Shown here in pieces: positions 35,139 to 43,832 of a stretch of 62,847 nucleotides of DNA; the first letter of the stretch is position 1; each line of letters opens with the position of its first letter. A program made the position numbers and the translations under genes. The DNA is from Thiotrichales bacterium (lineage in GTDB: Bacteria; Pseudomonadota; Gammaproteobacteria; HK1). The notes below the pieces were generated by a model. That model searched no databases. It had not been told where the DNA came from and was given only the letters and a program-made list of their open reading frames with translations. The stretch is from positions 1-62,847 of the forward strand of contig JAPOSC010000017.1 of assembly GCA_026709935.1 (NCBI GenBank). The letters are read 5' to 3'.

Positions 35139-35330
35139 GACAGGGCACGGACACTCTGCTCGCGGGTGGCGAGCGAAGCCCGGAACGCCCGAATCTCTCC
35201 CGCCGACTCGATGGCTCTCGCATGCTCCAGGATCGACTTGCCGTCGACCACCCACACCCCCAGAGCCTCCAGCGACCGGATCATCAGGGTATCGGCTCGG
35301 TGATCCCCGGATGCACTCCCGGATATCGCG
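35139..35330 (-). pseudogene. possible fragment of an M24-type (Xaa-Pro) peptidase
   Basis: A minus frame reads HRADTLMIRSLEALGVWVVDG, then KSILEHARAIESAGEIRAFRAS. This resembles the linker between the N-terminal and catalytic domains of creatinase/Xaa-Pro peptidases (GV.V.DG...LE.AR.IKS..EI...R.A). Nothing of the metal-binding domain follows before the ParA-like gene's 3' end. If real, it is a decayed leftover. Weak evidence. Confidence 0.3.
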
Positions 35331-35476
35331 GCGTACTGGTCTTTGGCGTATCTTCCGGTCCGGTCCGATGTGTCCTTTCGCGACCCGCGAACGAGCCGGG
35401 GTCTGCGAGGGTCACGAACACGCTGTGCTCCCGCCAGGACCGACCATCGGGGCCGACCATCGAGGAACCACGCACC

Positions 35477-36754
35477 ATGAACGCTCCGAACCGCGCGGCC
35501 GCCGGCCGCTCATCGGCCCATGCGGCTGATGACCGCACACCAGACCATGCGGCCGATGGCCGTCTTCCGAGCCGCGCGGCCGCCGGCCGCTCACCAGGCT
35601 ACGCCGCCTCCGGCTGCTCGCCGGTGATTGCCGCCTACGGCCGCTCGCCCTTCACCTTCGCGCACAAGGGCGCGCTCGTGAAGCTCCGTCCCGACGACCT
35701 TGCCGCCCGGGTGGTGCGCGGCGTGGTCGAGCGCGCCGGCCTTGCCCCCGACGATGTGGAGGATCTCATCGTCGGCTGCGCCTTCCCCGAGGGCGAGCAG
35801 GGGTTCAACGTTGCCCGCATCGTCGGACTCCTGACCGGCGCGCTGCCGCTCTCGGTGGCGGGCGCCACCGTCAACCGCTTCTGCGGCTCCTCGATGCAGT
35901 CGGTCCACATGGCGGCCGGCGCGGTGCGGATGAACGCGGGCGACGCCTTCGTCTGCGCCGGAGTCGAGTCGATGTCGCGGGTACCGATGGGCGGGTACAA
36001 CCCGCTGCCCAACCCCGGGCTGCACGAATCGTTCCCCGCCGCGTACATGAGCATGGGCCAGACCGCGGAGAATGTCGCGGCGCGCTACCGGATCACGCGC
36101 ACCGAGCAGGAGGCGTTCGCGCTCGAAAGCCAGCGGCGGGCCGCGGCGGCGCGCGCCGACGGGCGTCTCGGCGGCGAGATCGTGCCGGTCGAGGTCGGCG
36201 GCGTGCGCATCGAACGCGATGGCTGCATCCGCGAAGAGACGAGCCTCGAAGGACTGGCCGACCTGAAGCCCGCATTTCTCGAGGACGGGACGGTGACCGC
36301 CGGTACGTCGTCACCCCTTACCGACGGGGCGGCGGTGGTGGTGGTGTGCAGCGACGCCTACGCGGCCGAACGCGGGCTCGCACCGCTCGCGCGGGTGAAG
36401 AGCATCGCGGTGTCCGGCTGCGCGCCCGAGGTGATGGGGATCGGGCCGGTCGGCGCGTCGCGCAAGGCATTGGAGCGGGCCGGCATCGCCGCCGCGGATC
36501 TCGACGTGGTGGAGCTCAACGAAGCGTTCGCCGTGCAGGCCATCGCCTGCATGCGCGATCTCGGGCTCGACCACGCGCGGGTGAACATCGACGGTGGCGC
36601 GATCGCCCTCGGGCATCCGCTCGGGGCGACCGGGGCACGCATTACCGGCAAGGCCGCGGCCGTCCTGAAGCGCAGGGGTGGACGCTATGCCCTCGCGACC
36701 CAGTGCATCGGTGGCGGGCAGGGCATCGCCACGGTGCTGGAGGCGGTCCATTGA
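35477..36754 (+). CDS. thiolase family acetyl-CoA acyltransferase
   Basis: Last step of fatty-acid beta-oxidation: thiolytic cleavage of 3-ketoacyl-CoA. The 425-residue protein has the active Cys in TVNRFCGSSMQSVHMAAGA, the VVELNEAFAVQAIACMRDL region, NIDGGAIALGHPLGATGAR (active His) and CIGGGQGIATVLE (second Cys). The start is the ATG at 35477 with GAGGA about 10 bases upstream. The first 45 or so residues are an unusual Ala/Arg/Gly/Ser-rich stretch of near-repeats (AADGR, AAAGRS) preceding the normal thiolase opening VIAAYGRSPF. The FadN-type enzyme follows, so this is a fadAN-like operon. It could equally be labelled fadA or fadI. Confidence 0.92.
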   Translation: MNAPNRAAAGRSSAHAADDRTPDHAADGRLPSRAAAGRSPGYAASGCSPVIAAYGRSPFTFAHKGALVKLRPDDLAARVVRGVVERAGLAPDDVEDLIVGCAFPEGEQGFNVARIVGLLTGALPLSVAGATVNRFCGSSMQSVHMAAGAVRMNAGDAFVCAGVESMSRVPMGGYNPLPNPGLHESFPAAYMSMGQTAENVAARYRITRTEQEAFALESQRRAAAARADGRLGGEIVPVEVGGVRIERDGCIREETSLEGLADLKPAFLEDGTVTAGTSSPLTDGAAVVVVCSDAYAAERGLAPLARVKSIAVSGCAPEVMGIGPVGASRKALERAGIAAADLDVVELNEAFAVQAIACMRDLGLDHARVNIDGGAIALGHPLGATGARITGKAAAVLKRRGGRYALATQCIGGGQGIATVLEAVH

Positions 36755-36782
36755 GCATGGATCCGGTGACGGCCGGGAGTCC

Positions 36783-36830
36783 GAGCCCCGGTCGGAGCCC
36801 CGGTCGAAGCTCCGGTCGGAACCCCGGTGG
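36783..36830. repeat. 12-bp tandem repeat at the thiolase-FadN junction
   Basis: Four units of GAGCCCCGGTCG with a few changes, within a junction of about 145 bases. The junction itself looks duplicated: CCATTGAGC followed by GGATC occurs at about 36748-36762 and again, diverged, at about 36897-36911. Confidence 0.7.
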
Positions 36831-36899
36831 GGGGCCGAGCCGAGCGCCGAGATGGCTCCGGCTGCGGGTCGGCCGGGCCACGGTACGGAAGGCCGCCCA

Positions 36900-39440
36900 T
36901 TGAGCGCGGATCGGGATACGGGCCGGCACCGGAGCCCCGGTCAGGGCTCCGATCGGAGCCCGAGTCGGGTCTCCGGACAGGGTCCGGGCTCCGACTCGGG
37001 TTCGGCCGCGAGCCGGCCGGGGATCGAACGGGTCGCAGTCATCGGCTCTGGGGTGATGGGCGGGGGGATCGCCGCCCAGCTCGCCAATGCGGGGGCGAGG
37101 GTGCTTCTGCTCGACGTGGCCGCGAAGGACGGATCGGACCGCTCCGCCGTCGCCCGCGCCGCGGTCGAGCGACTCTCGAAGTCGCGACCGCCGGCCTTCA
37201 TGCACCGCAGCGCCGCCCGGCGCATCGATGTCGGCAACATCGACGACGACCTCGCGCGGACCGACGAGGCCGACTGGATCGTGGAGGCGGTGGTGGAGCT
37301 TCTCGACGTGAAGCGCGACCTCTACGCGCGGCTCGACGCGGTGCGCAAACCGGGCGCCATCGTCTCCTCGAACACCTCGACCATTCCGCTCGCCCGGCTG
37401 GTGGAAGGCGCGTCGGACGCACTGCGGCGGGACTTCGCCATCACCCACTTCTTCAACCCCCCGCGCTACATGCGGCTGCTGGAGATCGTGCGCGGTCCGG
37501 AGACCCGGCCGGAACAGGTCGAGCGGCTCCGCACGTTCGCGGACCTGCGGCTCGGCAAGGGGGTGGTGGAGTGCAAGGACACGCCGGGGTTCATCGCCAA
37601 CCGCATCGGGGTGTACTGGATGCAGTGCGCGATGATCGAGGCGATGCGGGCGGGGTTGAGCGTCGAGCAGGCGGATACGGTGCTCGGGCCGGCGGTCGGA
37701 ATCCCGAAGACCGGTGTCTTCGGGCTCGCCGACCTCGTGGGTCTCGACCTTATGCCTCATGTGGTCGCGAGCATGGACTCGCTGCTCGCGCCGGACGACG
37801 CGCTGCGAAGCTACGTGGAGATGCCGGATCTCGTCCGGCGAATGATCGCGGACGGCTACACCGGCCGAAAGGGCCGGGGCGGGTTCTACCGGCTGCGGCG
37901 CGAGGGCTCGGAGCGGGTCAGGGAATCGATCGACCTTGCCACCGGCGAGTACCGGCGGTCCGAACGCGTTCGGCTCGCCGGCGTGGAGGCCGCCAAGTCC
38001 GGGGGGCCGCGGGCGCTCCTCGAACACGACAGCGACGAAGGGCGCTACGCGTGGCGGGTGCTCTCGTCGGTGATCGCCTATTCCGCCGCGCTCGTGCCGG
38101 AGATCTCCGACGATATCGCCGATGTCGATGCCGCGATGCGCCTCGGTTACAACTGGCAGGCCGGTCCGTTCGAGATGGCGGACCGCCTCGGGGCCGACTG
38201 GCTCGCGCAGCGTCTGCGCGGAGAGGGCCGGGCGGTACCTCCGATGCTGGAGGCAGCCCACGGGGCCGGCTTCTACCGGGCGGCGCCCGGATCTCCCGGG
38301 TCCCCTGAGTCCCCCGAGTCCCCCGAGTCCCCCGAGTCCGTCGAACGGATGGATGCCGCCGGGCGCTACGTCCCCATTCGTCCGTCCGGAGGCGCGATAC
38401 GTCTCGGCGACGCGAAGCGGGGCCGCTCGCGGGTGATCGGCAACGACTCCGCAAGCCTGTGGGATGTCGGCCGCGATGTCGCCTGCCTGGAGTTCCACAC
38501 CCGGATGAACACGTTCGACCCGGCGGTGATGCAGCTCATCGCCGAGGCGCTCGATCGGGTGCCCGGTTGTTTCGCCGGCATGGTCATCCACAACGACGCC
38601 GAGCACTTCTCCGCCGGCGTCGACCTTCGTGGAGTAGTGGCCGCCATGCAGGCTGGCGCGCCGGACCGGCTCGCGAGCGCCATCGAATTCGGACAGAACA
38701 CGTTCGGAGCAATGAAGTACGCCCCGTTCCCGGTCGTCGGCGCCCCGGCCGGCATGGCGCTCGGCGGGGGGTGCGAGATCCTGCTGCACTGCGACGCCAT
38801 CGTCGCCCACGCGGAGACTTGTGCCGGGCTGGTGGAGGCCGGCGTCGGGCTGATCCCGGCGTGGGGCGGATGCAAGGAGCTGCTCGCGCGCTTCTCGCAC
38901 GCCGGAACCGCCGGAGCCGCCGGATCGACGTCGGGAGGACCGATGCCCGGGGGGCCGGGACCGACACCGGGCGGGCCGATGCCGCCGGTGAATCGGGCGT
39001 TCGAGCTGGTGGGACTCGCGAAGGTGTCCCAGTCCGCGGCCGAGGCGCGCGAATTCGGCATCCTCCGGCGCGATGATGTCATCGTGATGAACCGGGATCG
39101 GGTGCTTGGCGAGGCGGTGGACATGGTTCATACGCTGGCCGCCGATTACATTCCTCCCGAGCCGCCGGTGTTCCACCTCCCCGGCCGCTCGGGCAAGGCG
39201 GCGCTGGCGCTCGCCATCGGGGATCTCGAACGCGCCGGCAAGGCGACACCGCACGACGTGGTGGTCGCCAATGCTCTCGCCCGGGTGCTGACCGGCGGAG
39301 ACGCCGACCTGACGGACGAGGTGACCGAAGACGATCTGCTCGCGCTGGAGCGCGAAGCCGCACTCTCCCTGCTCGGCACGGAGGGCACGCAGGCCCGCAT
39401 CGCGCACATGCTCGAGACCGGCAAGCCGCTGCGCAACTGA
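36900..39440 (+). CDS. fadN: 3-hydroxyacyl-CoA dehydrogenase / enoyl-CoA hydratase fusion (FadN type)
   Basis: Does two steps of beta-oxidation: enoyl-CoA hydration and NAD-dependent oxidation of 3-hydroxyacyl-CoA. The order is dehydrogenase first (VAVIGSGVMGGGIAAQLANAG near residue 48, catalytic-site FAITHFFNPPRYMRLLEIV, DTPGFIANRIG) and hydratase last (MVIHNDAEHFSAGVDL, GAPAGMALGGGCEILLHCD). This is the FadN order, the reverse of FadB. I prefer a TTG start at 36900 because GGAAGG lies 7 bases upstream. An ATG at 36852 is possible but has no ribosome site. Low-complexity inserts occur at the N-terminus, between the domains (PESPESPESPES) and in the hydratase part (GGPMPGGPGPTPGG). Confidence 0.9.
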   Translation: MSADRDTGRHRSPGQGSDRSPSRVSGQGPGSDSGSAASRPGIERVAVIGSGVMGGGIAAQLANAGARVLLLDVAAKDGSDRSAVARAAVERLSKSRPPAFMHRSAARRIDVGNIDDDLARTDEADWIVEAVVELLDVKRDLYARLDAVRKPGAIVSSNTSTIPLARLVEGASDALRRDFAITHFFNPPRYMRLLEIVRGPETRPEQVERLRTFADLRLGKGVVECKDTPGFIANRIGVYWMQCAMIEAMRAGLSVEQADTVLGPAVGIPKTGVFGLADLVGLDLMPHVVASMDSLLAPDDALRSYVEMPDLVRRMIADGYTGRKGRGGFYRLRREGSERVRESIDLATGEYRRSERVRLAGVEAAKSGGPRALLEHDSDEGRYAWRVLSSVIAYSAALVPEISDDIADVDAAMRLGYNWQAGPFEMADRLGADWLAQRLRGEGRAVPPMLEAAHGAGFYRAAPGSPGSPESPESPESPESVERMDAAGRYVPIRPSGGAIRLGDAKRGRSRVIGNDSASLWDVGRDVACLEFHTRMNTFDPAVMQLIAEALDRVPGCFAGMVIHNDAEHFSAGVDLRGVVAAMQAGAPDRLASAIEFGQNTFGAMKYAPFPVVGAPAGMALGGGCEILLHCDAIVAHAETCAGLVEAGVGLIPAWGGCKELLARFSHAGTAGAAGSTSGGPMPGGPGPTPGGPMPPVNRAFELVGLAKVSQSAAEAREFGILRRDDVIVMNRDRVLGEAVDMVHTLAADYIPPEPPVFHLPGRSGKAALALAIGDLERAGKATPHDVVVANALARVLTGGDADLTDEVTEDDLLALEREAALSLLGTEGTQARIAHMLETGKPLRN
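38301..38336. repeat. 9-bp in-frame repeat in fadN
   Basis: Four units of TCCCCYGAG encode (Ser-Pro-Glu)n in the linker between the dehydrogenase and hydratase halves. Three units are identical, so the tract is probably slippage-prone. Confidence 0.8.
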
Positions 39441-39545
39441 TTGATCGTGGTCAGGCTGTGGTCAGGTCGTGGCCGGGTCGGAGCCGGGGTTGTTGCCGGC
39501 TTGCGAATGAGGAGAAGTGGATAGCGATTCACGGGGAGGCTGGCG

Positions 39546-41234
39546 ATGGAACGAATCTGGCTTGAGAGCTATACCAAGGGTGTTCCGCACGACATCGACC
39601 CGGACGGGTACCCGTCGCTTGTCGCCATCATCGACGAGGCGATCGCCCGCTTTCCGGACCGTCCGGCGTTCGAGAACCTGGGTGTGCGCATCACCTTCGG
39701 GGAGCTCGATCGGCTGGCGAAGGACTTCACCGGGTATCTCGCGAGCGCCGGGCTCGGCCGGGGCGACCGCATCGCCCTGATGATGCCGAACGTGCTGCAG
39801 TACCCGGTCGCGCTGGTCGGCGCGCTGCGGGCCGGGCTCGTGGTGGTCAACACGAATCCGCTGTACACCGCGCGGGAGCTTCGCCATCAGCTCGTCGATT
39901 CGGGCGCTCGCGCCATCGTGGCGCTCGAGAACTTCGGGCACGTGCTGGAGGAATGCATCGACGACACCGGGATCGAGCGCGTCGTCGTGACCAGCCTCGG
40001 AGACATGTTGAGCTTCCCCCAAAACATGCTGGTGAACTTCGTCGTGCGGCGCGTGAAGAAGCTCGTGCCCCCGTTCCGCATCGACGGTGCGATGCGCTGG
40101 AAGGACGCGCTGAGCGCGGGCCGCAATGCCGCCGCGGCCGGCGCGGTGGAGCTTGCCGGCGAGGATCTCGCGTTCCTCCAGTACACCGGGGGCACCACCG
40201 GGGTCGCGAAGGGCGCGATGCTCACTCACCGCAACATGGTGGCCAACGTTCTCCAGGTGGACGGCTTCCTCCGCCCCTTTGCCCGCGAAGGGGAGGAGGT
40301 GGTCATCACCGCGCTGCCGCTCTACCACATCTTCGCGCTCGCGGTGAACTGTCTGACCTACATGCGGTTCGGGGCGCTCGGCGTGCTCGTCACCAACCCG
40401 CGCGACATGCCCGGCTTCGTCAGGATCCTGAAGGGGGTGCGGTTCACCGCGATCACCGGTGTGAACACCCTGTTCAACGGGCTCATGAACACCCGGGGCT
40501 TCGACCAGCTCGACTTCTCGGCGATGCGCATCTCGGTCGGGGGTGGCATGGCGGTGCAGAGCGCGGTGGCCGAGCGGTGGAAGGAGATGACCGGGGTGAC
40601 GCTCCTCGAAGGCTACGGACTGACGGAGACATCGCCCTGCGTGTGCATGAACCCGCTGCACATCGGCGACTTCACGGGGATGATCGGGGTGCCGATGGCG
40701 AGCACCGAGTGCCGGGTGGTCGACGAGGCGGGGGGCGCGTTGCCCGTGGATACGCCCGGCGAGCTCTGCGTCCGCGGCCCGCAGGTGATGCGCGGGTACT
40801 GGAAGCGGCCCGAGGAGACCGCCGCGGTGCTCGACGACGAGGGATGGCTGCGCACCGGCGACATCGCCGAGATGGACGCGCGCGGCTTCGTCCGCATCGT
40901 CGACCGCAAGAAGGACATGATCCTGGTGTCGGGATTCAACGTGTATCCGAACGAGGTCGAGGAGGTCGTCTCCCAGCATCCGGAGGTGGCCGAGGTCGGC
41001 GCCATCGGGGTGGCGGACGAACTCAGCGGCGAGGCGGTGAAGATCGTGGTGGTGAAGCGCTCGCCGGGGCTCACCGAGGAGTCCCTGCGGGCATACTGCG
41101 AGGAGCAGCTCACCGGCTACAAGCGCCCGCGGCACATCGAGTTCACGGATGCTCTGCCCAAGACCAACGTCGGCAAGATCCTGCGCCGGGAGCTGCGCGA
41201 GCGGTTCGCCGGGTCCGGTGGTTCTGGTGCATAG
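39546..41234 (+). CDS. fadD: long-chain acyl-CoA synthetase
   Basis: Activates fatty acids to acyl-CoA with ATP for beta-oxidation. The 562-residue protein has the AMP-binding motif YTGGTTGVAKGAMLTHRNM, the gate region ALPLYHIFALAVNCLTY, VTLLEGYGLTETSP, and GWLRTGDIAEMDARGFVRIVDRKKDMI. The C-terminal KTNVGKILRRELR carries the catalytic Lys. The length and the opening ERIWLESYTKGVPHDID match FadD of gammaproteobacteria. A GGGAGG site lies just upstream of the ATG. With the two preceding genes it forms a fatty-acid degradation cluster; the order of genes lets one promoter serve all three. Confidence 0.95.
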   Translation: MERIWLESYTKGVPHDIDPDGYPSLVAIIDEAIARFPDRPAFENLGVRITFGELDRLAKDFTGYLASAGLGRGDRIALMMPNVLQYPVALVGALRAGLVVVNTNPLYTARELRHQLVDSGARAIVALENFGHVLEECIDDTGIERVVVTSLGDMLSFPQNMLVNFVVRRVKKLVPPFRIDGAMRWKDALSAGRNAAAAGAVELAGEDLAFLQYTGGTTGVAKGAMLTHRNMVANVLQVDGFLRPFAREGEEVVITALPLYHIFALAVNCLTYMRFGALGVLVTNPRDMPGFVRILKGVRFTAITGVNTLFNGLMNTRGFDQLDFSAMRISVGGGMAVQSAVAERWKEMTGVTLLEGYGLTETSPCVCMNPLHIGDFTGMIGVPMASTECRVVDEAGGALPVDTPGELCVRGPQVMRGYWKRPEETAAVLDDEGWLRTGDIAEMDARGFVRIVDRKKDMILVSGFNVYPNEVEEVVSQHPEVAEVGAIGVADELSGEAVKIVVVKRSPGLTEESLRAYCEEQLTGYKRPRHIEFTDALPKTNVGKILRRELRERFAGSGGSGA

Positions 41235-41282
41235 GACTCTGGCCGGAATAATTCTTGAATCGACCTGACCGTGATCCCGACC

Positions 41283-41867
41283 ATGGACTCTTCCCCACAT
41301 TCATCCGACCCGGCCAACGGTACGTTCGACCCGGGCGCCCGGTTCCGGGTGGCGCTGGTCTCCGACACCCACGGAGATCTCGAACCCCGGATCGTGAAGG
41401 TCGTGCAGCGCTGCGGGCTCGTGGTCCATGCCGGCGACATCGGCAGCGGCGCGGTGCTCGATACCCTCGGACACCCGGGCCGCCGGGTCACCGCAGTGCG
41501 CGGCAACAACGATGTCGCATCGAAATGGGATCCAGAGGAGCATCCACGCCTCGACGCGCTTCCGTGGGAGGCCACGCTTTCGATGCCCGGCGGCACGCTC
41601 GCAGTGACGCACGGACACCAGGTCATGGGCGTTGAGCGCCGGCACGAATGGCTGCGCGAGCGGTATCCCGACGCCCGCGTCGTGGTGTACGGACACACCC
41701 ACTGGCGCTGCATCGATCGCAGCGCCCGGCCGTGGATCGTCAACCCGGGGGTTGCGGGACGGAGCCGGACCTTCGGCGGTCCGTCGCTGGTCGTGCTCCA
41801 TGTCGACGACACCCGCTGGCGCCTTCGCACCGTGCACTTCGAGCACGCCACCCCGCGTGACGGGTGA
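41283..41867 (+). CDS. YfcE/MJ0936-type metallophosphoesterase
   Basis: Di-metal phosphodiesterase of unknown physiological substrate. The 194-residue protein (ATG 41283; an in-frame GTG at 41271 adds 4 residues) has all calcineurin-like motifs: VALVSDTHGD, VVHAGDIGSG, VRGNNDV, LAVTHGHQV and VVYGHTHW. The Asn-Asn-Asp and His-Thr-His metal ligands are intact. A short N-terminal Ser/Pro/Asp-rich tail is not conserved. It lies between fadD and the convergent lpxH. Confidence 0.88.
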   Translation: MDSSPHSSDPANGTFDPGARFRVALVSDTHGDLEPRIVKVVQRCGLVVHAGDIGSGAVLDTLGHPGRRVTAVRGNNDVASKWDPEEHPRLDALPWEATLSMPGGTLAVTHGHQVMGVERRHEWLRERYPDARVVVYGHTHWRCIDRSARPWIVNPGVAGRSRTFGGPSLVVLHVDDTRWRLRTVHFEHATPRDG

Positions 41868-41893
41868 CGGCCGATACAAGCGGCGCGTCCCCG

Positions 41894-42622
41894 TCAGGCC
41901 GACAGATGTTCGGGCCGTGCGAGCCGGACGCTCGTCTCGTCCCATATCAGCACCGTTCCCCCTTCGTACCAGTCGCCGAGCACGATGCGGGTGGCGGGGC
42001 CGGTCTCCAGGCCGATCTCGTGGACGCCGGGGCGGTGTGTGTGCCCATGGATCATCCGGGTCGCACCGCACTCCGAAAGCACCCGTGCGACCTCGTCGTC
42101 CGTGACGTCCATGATGTCTTCCGGTTTGAGCCGGGTCCGGGAGTCCGAAGTCGCGCGGATCTTCGCCGCCTCCTGTGCCCGCTCCTCCATCGGCCGCGCG
42201 AGGAACGCCCGCTGATTCACGGGATCGCGCGCATAGCGCCGGAACGCCTGGTACTCGACGTCGCGGGTGCAGAGCGTATCGCCATGCAGAAGGACGGTTC
42301 GTTCGTCGATGGCCTCGATGATGTGCGGCTCGTCGATCAGGCGGCACCCGGTGCGTTCGGCGAATGCGGCGCCGAGCAGGAAGTCGTGGTTGCCCCGCAT
42401 GAGGTCGATGGGCACGCCGGCGGAGACGGCTTCGGCCAGCGCGGCCTCGACCTCGGGGTGGGGCGCACGGTCGTCGTCGTCGCCGAGCCAGAGGTCGAAC
42501 ACGTCGCCGAGCAGGTAGAGCCGGTCCGCCCGGCGCACGGGGCCCGCGAGAAACTCCACGAACGCGGCGACCGCGGCGGGACGGTGCGCCGAAAGATGGG
42601 TGTCGCTGGCGAACAGGAGCAT
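41894..42622 (-). CDS. lpxH: UDP-2,3-diacylglucosamine diphosphatase
   Basis: Makes lipid X by cleaving UDP-2,3-diacylglucosamine, an essential step of lipid A synthesis at the inner membrane face. The 242-residue protein has LFASDTHLSAHRP, YLLGDVFDLWLGDDD, LMRGNHDFLLGAAFAERTG, LLHGDTLCTRD and MIHGHTHRPGVHEI, the full LpxH metal set. The start is the ATG at 42620-42622; the longer upstream frame is not conserved. Its C-terminus faces the convergent phosphoesterase. Together with lptFG it shows the organism makes lipopolysaccharide. Confidence 0.95.
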   Translation of the reverse strand: MLLFASDTHLSAHRPAAVAAFVEFLAGPVRRADRLYLLGDVFDLWLGDDDDRAPHPEVEAALAEAVSAGVPIDLMRGNHDFLLGAAFAERTGCRLIDEPHIIEAIDERTVLLHGDTLCTRDVEYQAFRRYARDPVNQRAFLARPMEERAQEAAKIRATSDSRTRLKPEDIMDVTDDEVARVLSECGATRMIHGHTHRPGVHEIGLETGPATRIVLGDWYEGGTVLIWDETSVRLARPEHLSA

Positions 42623-42919
42623 TACGGGAGAGCCGGGTGGGACATGGTGGGGCCGGAGGGTGTACGCGCGGGACAGGGAGCCGGATGAGCGGTGGGATTC
42701 AACGCGCGCCATGATAGTCGCGGGTGGCGCGGGAGGCGAGATTGCCTCCCCCTCGATTCGTTCGGGAGACGGGCGGTAACGCCGACGTCCGGAGACGCCT
42801 TTGCGGGCACTGCGCCTACACGCCTCGTGCCTGAAGTCCATGGAAGCGGGAGTTGTTTCGTCCTACACTGCATCGACACCTCCGAGGACCACCCCATTGG
42901 CCAGCGCCGAGGACACGCC

Positions 42920-43177
42920 GTGACGAGCCAAGCCACCGCCAGGGCCGGCCTGAAGCAGGAGACGATCGCGATCGTCGCGGTCGGAGCGACCATCCTCGGG
43001 ACGATGCTGTTCACGACGAATCGGCTTGAAGTCCGCATGGATCGCGCGGTGGCCGAACTCCGGAGTGAAGCTCGAGCGGACCGTACGCTGTTTACCCAGG
43101 AGATCCTGCGCCTGACCGCCGAGCAGTCCCGCCTCGCCGGCATCGTCGAGGGCGTCCGCACCGAGCAGGCCCGATGA
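42920..43177 (+). CDS. small membrane/coiled-coil protein, paralog 1 of 3
   Basis: An 85-residue protein starting at a GTG with GAGGA 6 bases upstream. The layout is a short polar N-terminus (SQATARAGLKQETI), one membrane helix (AIVAVGATILGTMLFTT), then a charged coiled coil (NRLEVRMDRAVAELRSEARADR, LFTQEILRLTAEQSRLAGIVEG). Two neighbours downstream share the same layout and wording. Function unknown. Comparable one-helix, coiled-coil proteins occur as multi-copy families in other bacteria without assigned role. The in-frame extension to 42692 is probably not translated, as the shared ribosome site precedes the GTG. Confidence 0.7.
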   Translation: MTSQATARAGLKQETIAIVAVGATILGTMLFTTNRLEVRMDRAVAELRSEARADRTLFTQEILRLTAEQSRLAGIVEGVRTEQAR

Positions 43178-43224
43178 GCGCTCCGATAGCCGCTGATCAT
43201 CCGCCCCCAGTCCGAGGACACATC

Positions 43225-43470
43225 ATGATTACCCAAGCCACCGCCAGGATCGGCCTGAAGCAGGAGACGATCGCGGTCGTCGCGGTCGGAGCGACCATGC
43301 TCGGGACGATGCTGTACACCACGAGCCGGCTTGAGAGTCGTATCGATCGGGTCCAGATCGAGATGCGAGCGGACCGCGAGCTTTTTACCCGCGAGATTCT
43401 GCGTCTGACCGCCGAGCAGTCCCGCCTTGCCGGCGTGGTCGAGGGCATCCGCAACGAGCAGATCCGATAG
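43225..43470 (+). CDS. small membrane/coiled-coil protein, paralog 2 of 3
   Basis: An 81-residue tandem copy of the preceding gene, ATG at 43225 with GAGGA 6 bases upstream. It has the same parts: TQATARIGLKQETIAVVAVG, GATMLGTMLYTTSRLESRID, and the coiled coil ending LTAEQSRLAGVVEGIRNEQ. The coiled coil is shorter by part of the repeat present in paralogs 1 and 3 (VQIEMRADRELF instead of the RSEARADR unit). The non-coding leader GCTGATCATCCGCCCC..TCCGAGGACAC is shared with paralog 3, so the duplicated unit includes its ribosome site. Confidence 0.7.
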   Translation: MITQATARIGLKQETIAVVAVGATMLGTMLYTTSRLESRIDRVQIEMRADRELFTREILRLTAEQSRLAGVVEGIRNEQIR

Positions 43471-43505
43471 CCGCTGATCATCCGCCCCTGATCCGAGGAC
43501 ACGTA

Positions 43506-43832
43506 ATGACGAACCAAGCCACCGCCAGGACCGGTCTGAAACAGGAGACGATCGCGATCGTCGCGGTCGGCTTGACCATGCTCGGTACGATGCTCTTTAC
43601 CACCAATCGCCTTGAAGCTCGCATCGAGCGCGTCGAGATCCGTATCGATCGCGTTGCGGCCGAGATCCGGTCGGAAGCCCGTGCCGACCGCGAGTTCTTC
43701 ATTGATCGCATTGCGGCCGAGATCCGGTCGGAGGCTCGCGCCGACCGCGAGCTTTTTTCCCGCGAGATCCTCCGTCTGACTTCCGAGCAGTCCCGCCTCG
43801 CCGGCATCGTCGAAGGTGCCGGTGCCGAATAG
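43506..43832 (+). CDS. small membrane/coiled-coil protein, paralog 3 of 3
   Basis: A 108-residue tandem copy, ATG at 43506 with GAGGA 7 bases upstream. N-terminal part and membrane helix match the other two (NQATARTGLKQETIAIVAVG, LGTMLFTTNRLEARIERVE). The coiled coil is lengthened by an internal 57-bp duplication (43644-43700 and 43701-43757) that repeats the 19 residues IDRVAAEIRSEARADREFF. It ends EQSRLAGIVEGAGAE. The set of three therefore differs mainly in stalk length. Confidence 0.7.
   Translation: MTNQATARTGLKQETIAIVAVGLTMLGTMLFTTNRLEARIERVEIRIDRVAAEIRSEARADREFFIDRIAAEIRSEARADRELFSREILRLTSEQSRLAGIVEGAGAE
43644..43757. repeat. 57-bp in-frame tandem duplication
   Basis: Two adjacent 57-bp copies inside paralog 3, each encoding IDR(V/I)AAEIRSEARADRE(F/L)F. 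The copies differ at a few mostly silent bases. Confidence 0.85.

Noticed and set aside
41271..41282. GTG start for the YfcE-like gene
   Set aside because: Neither start has a clear ribosome site. The ATG four codons later is equally good and simpler; the choice does not affect the call.
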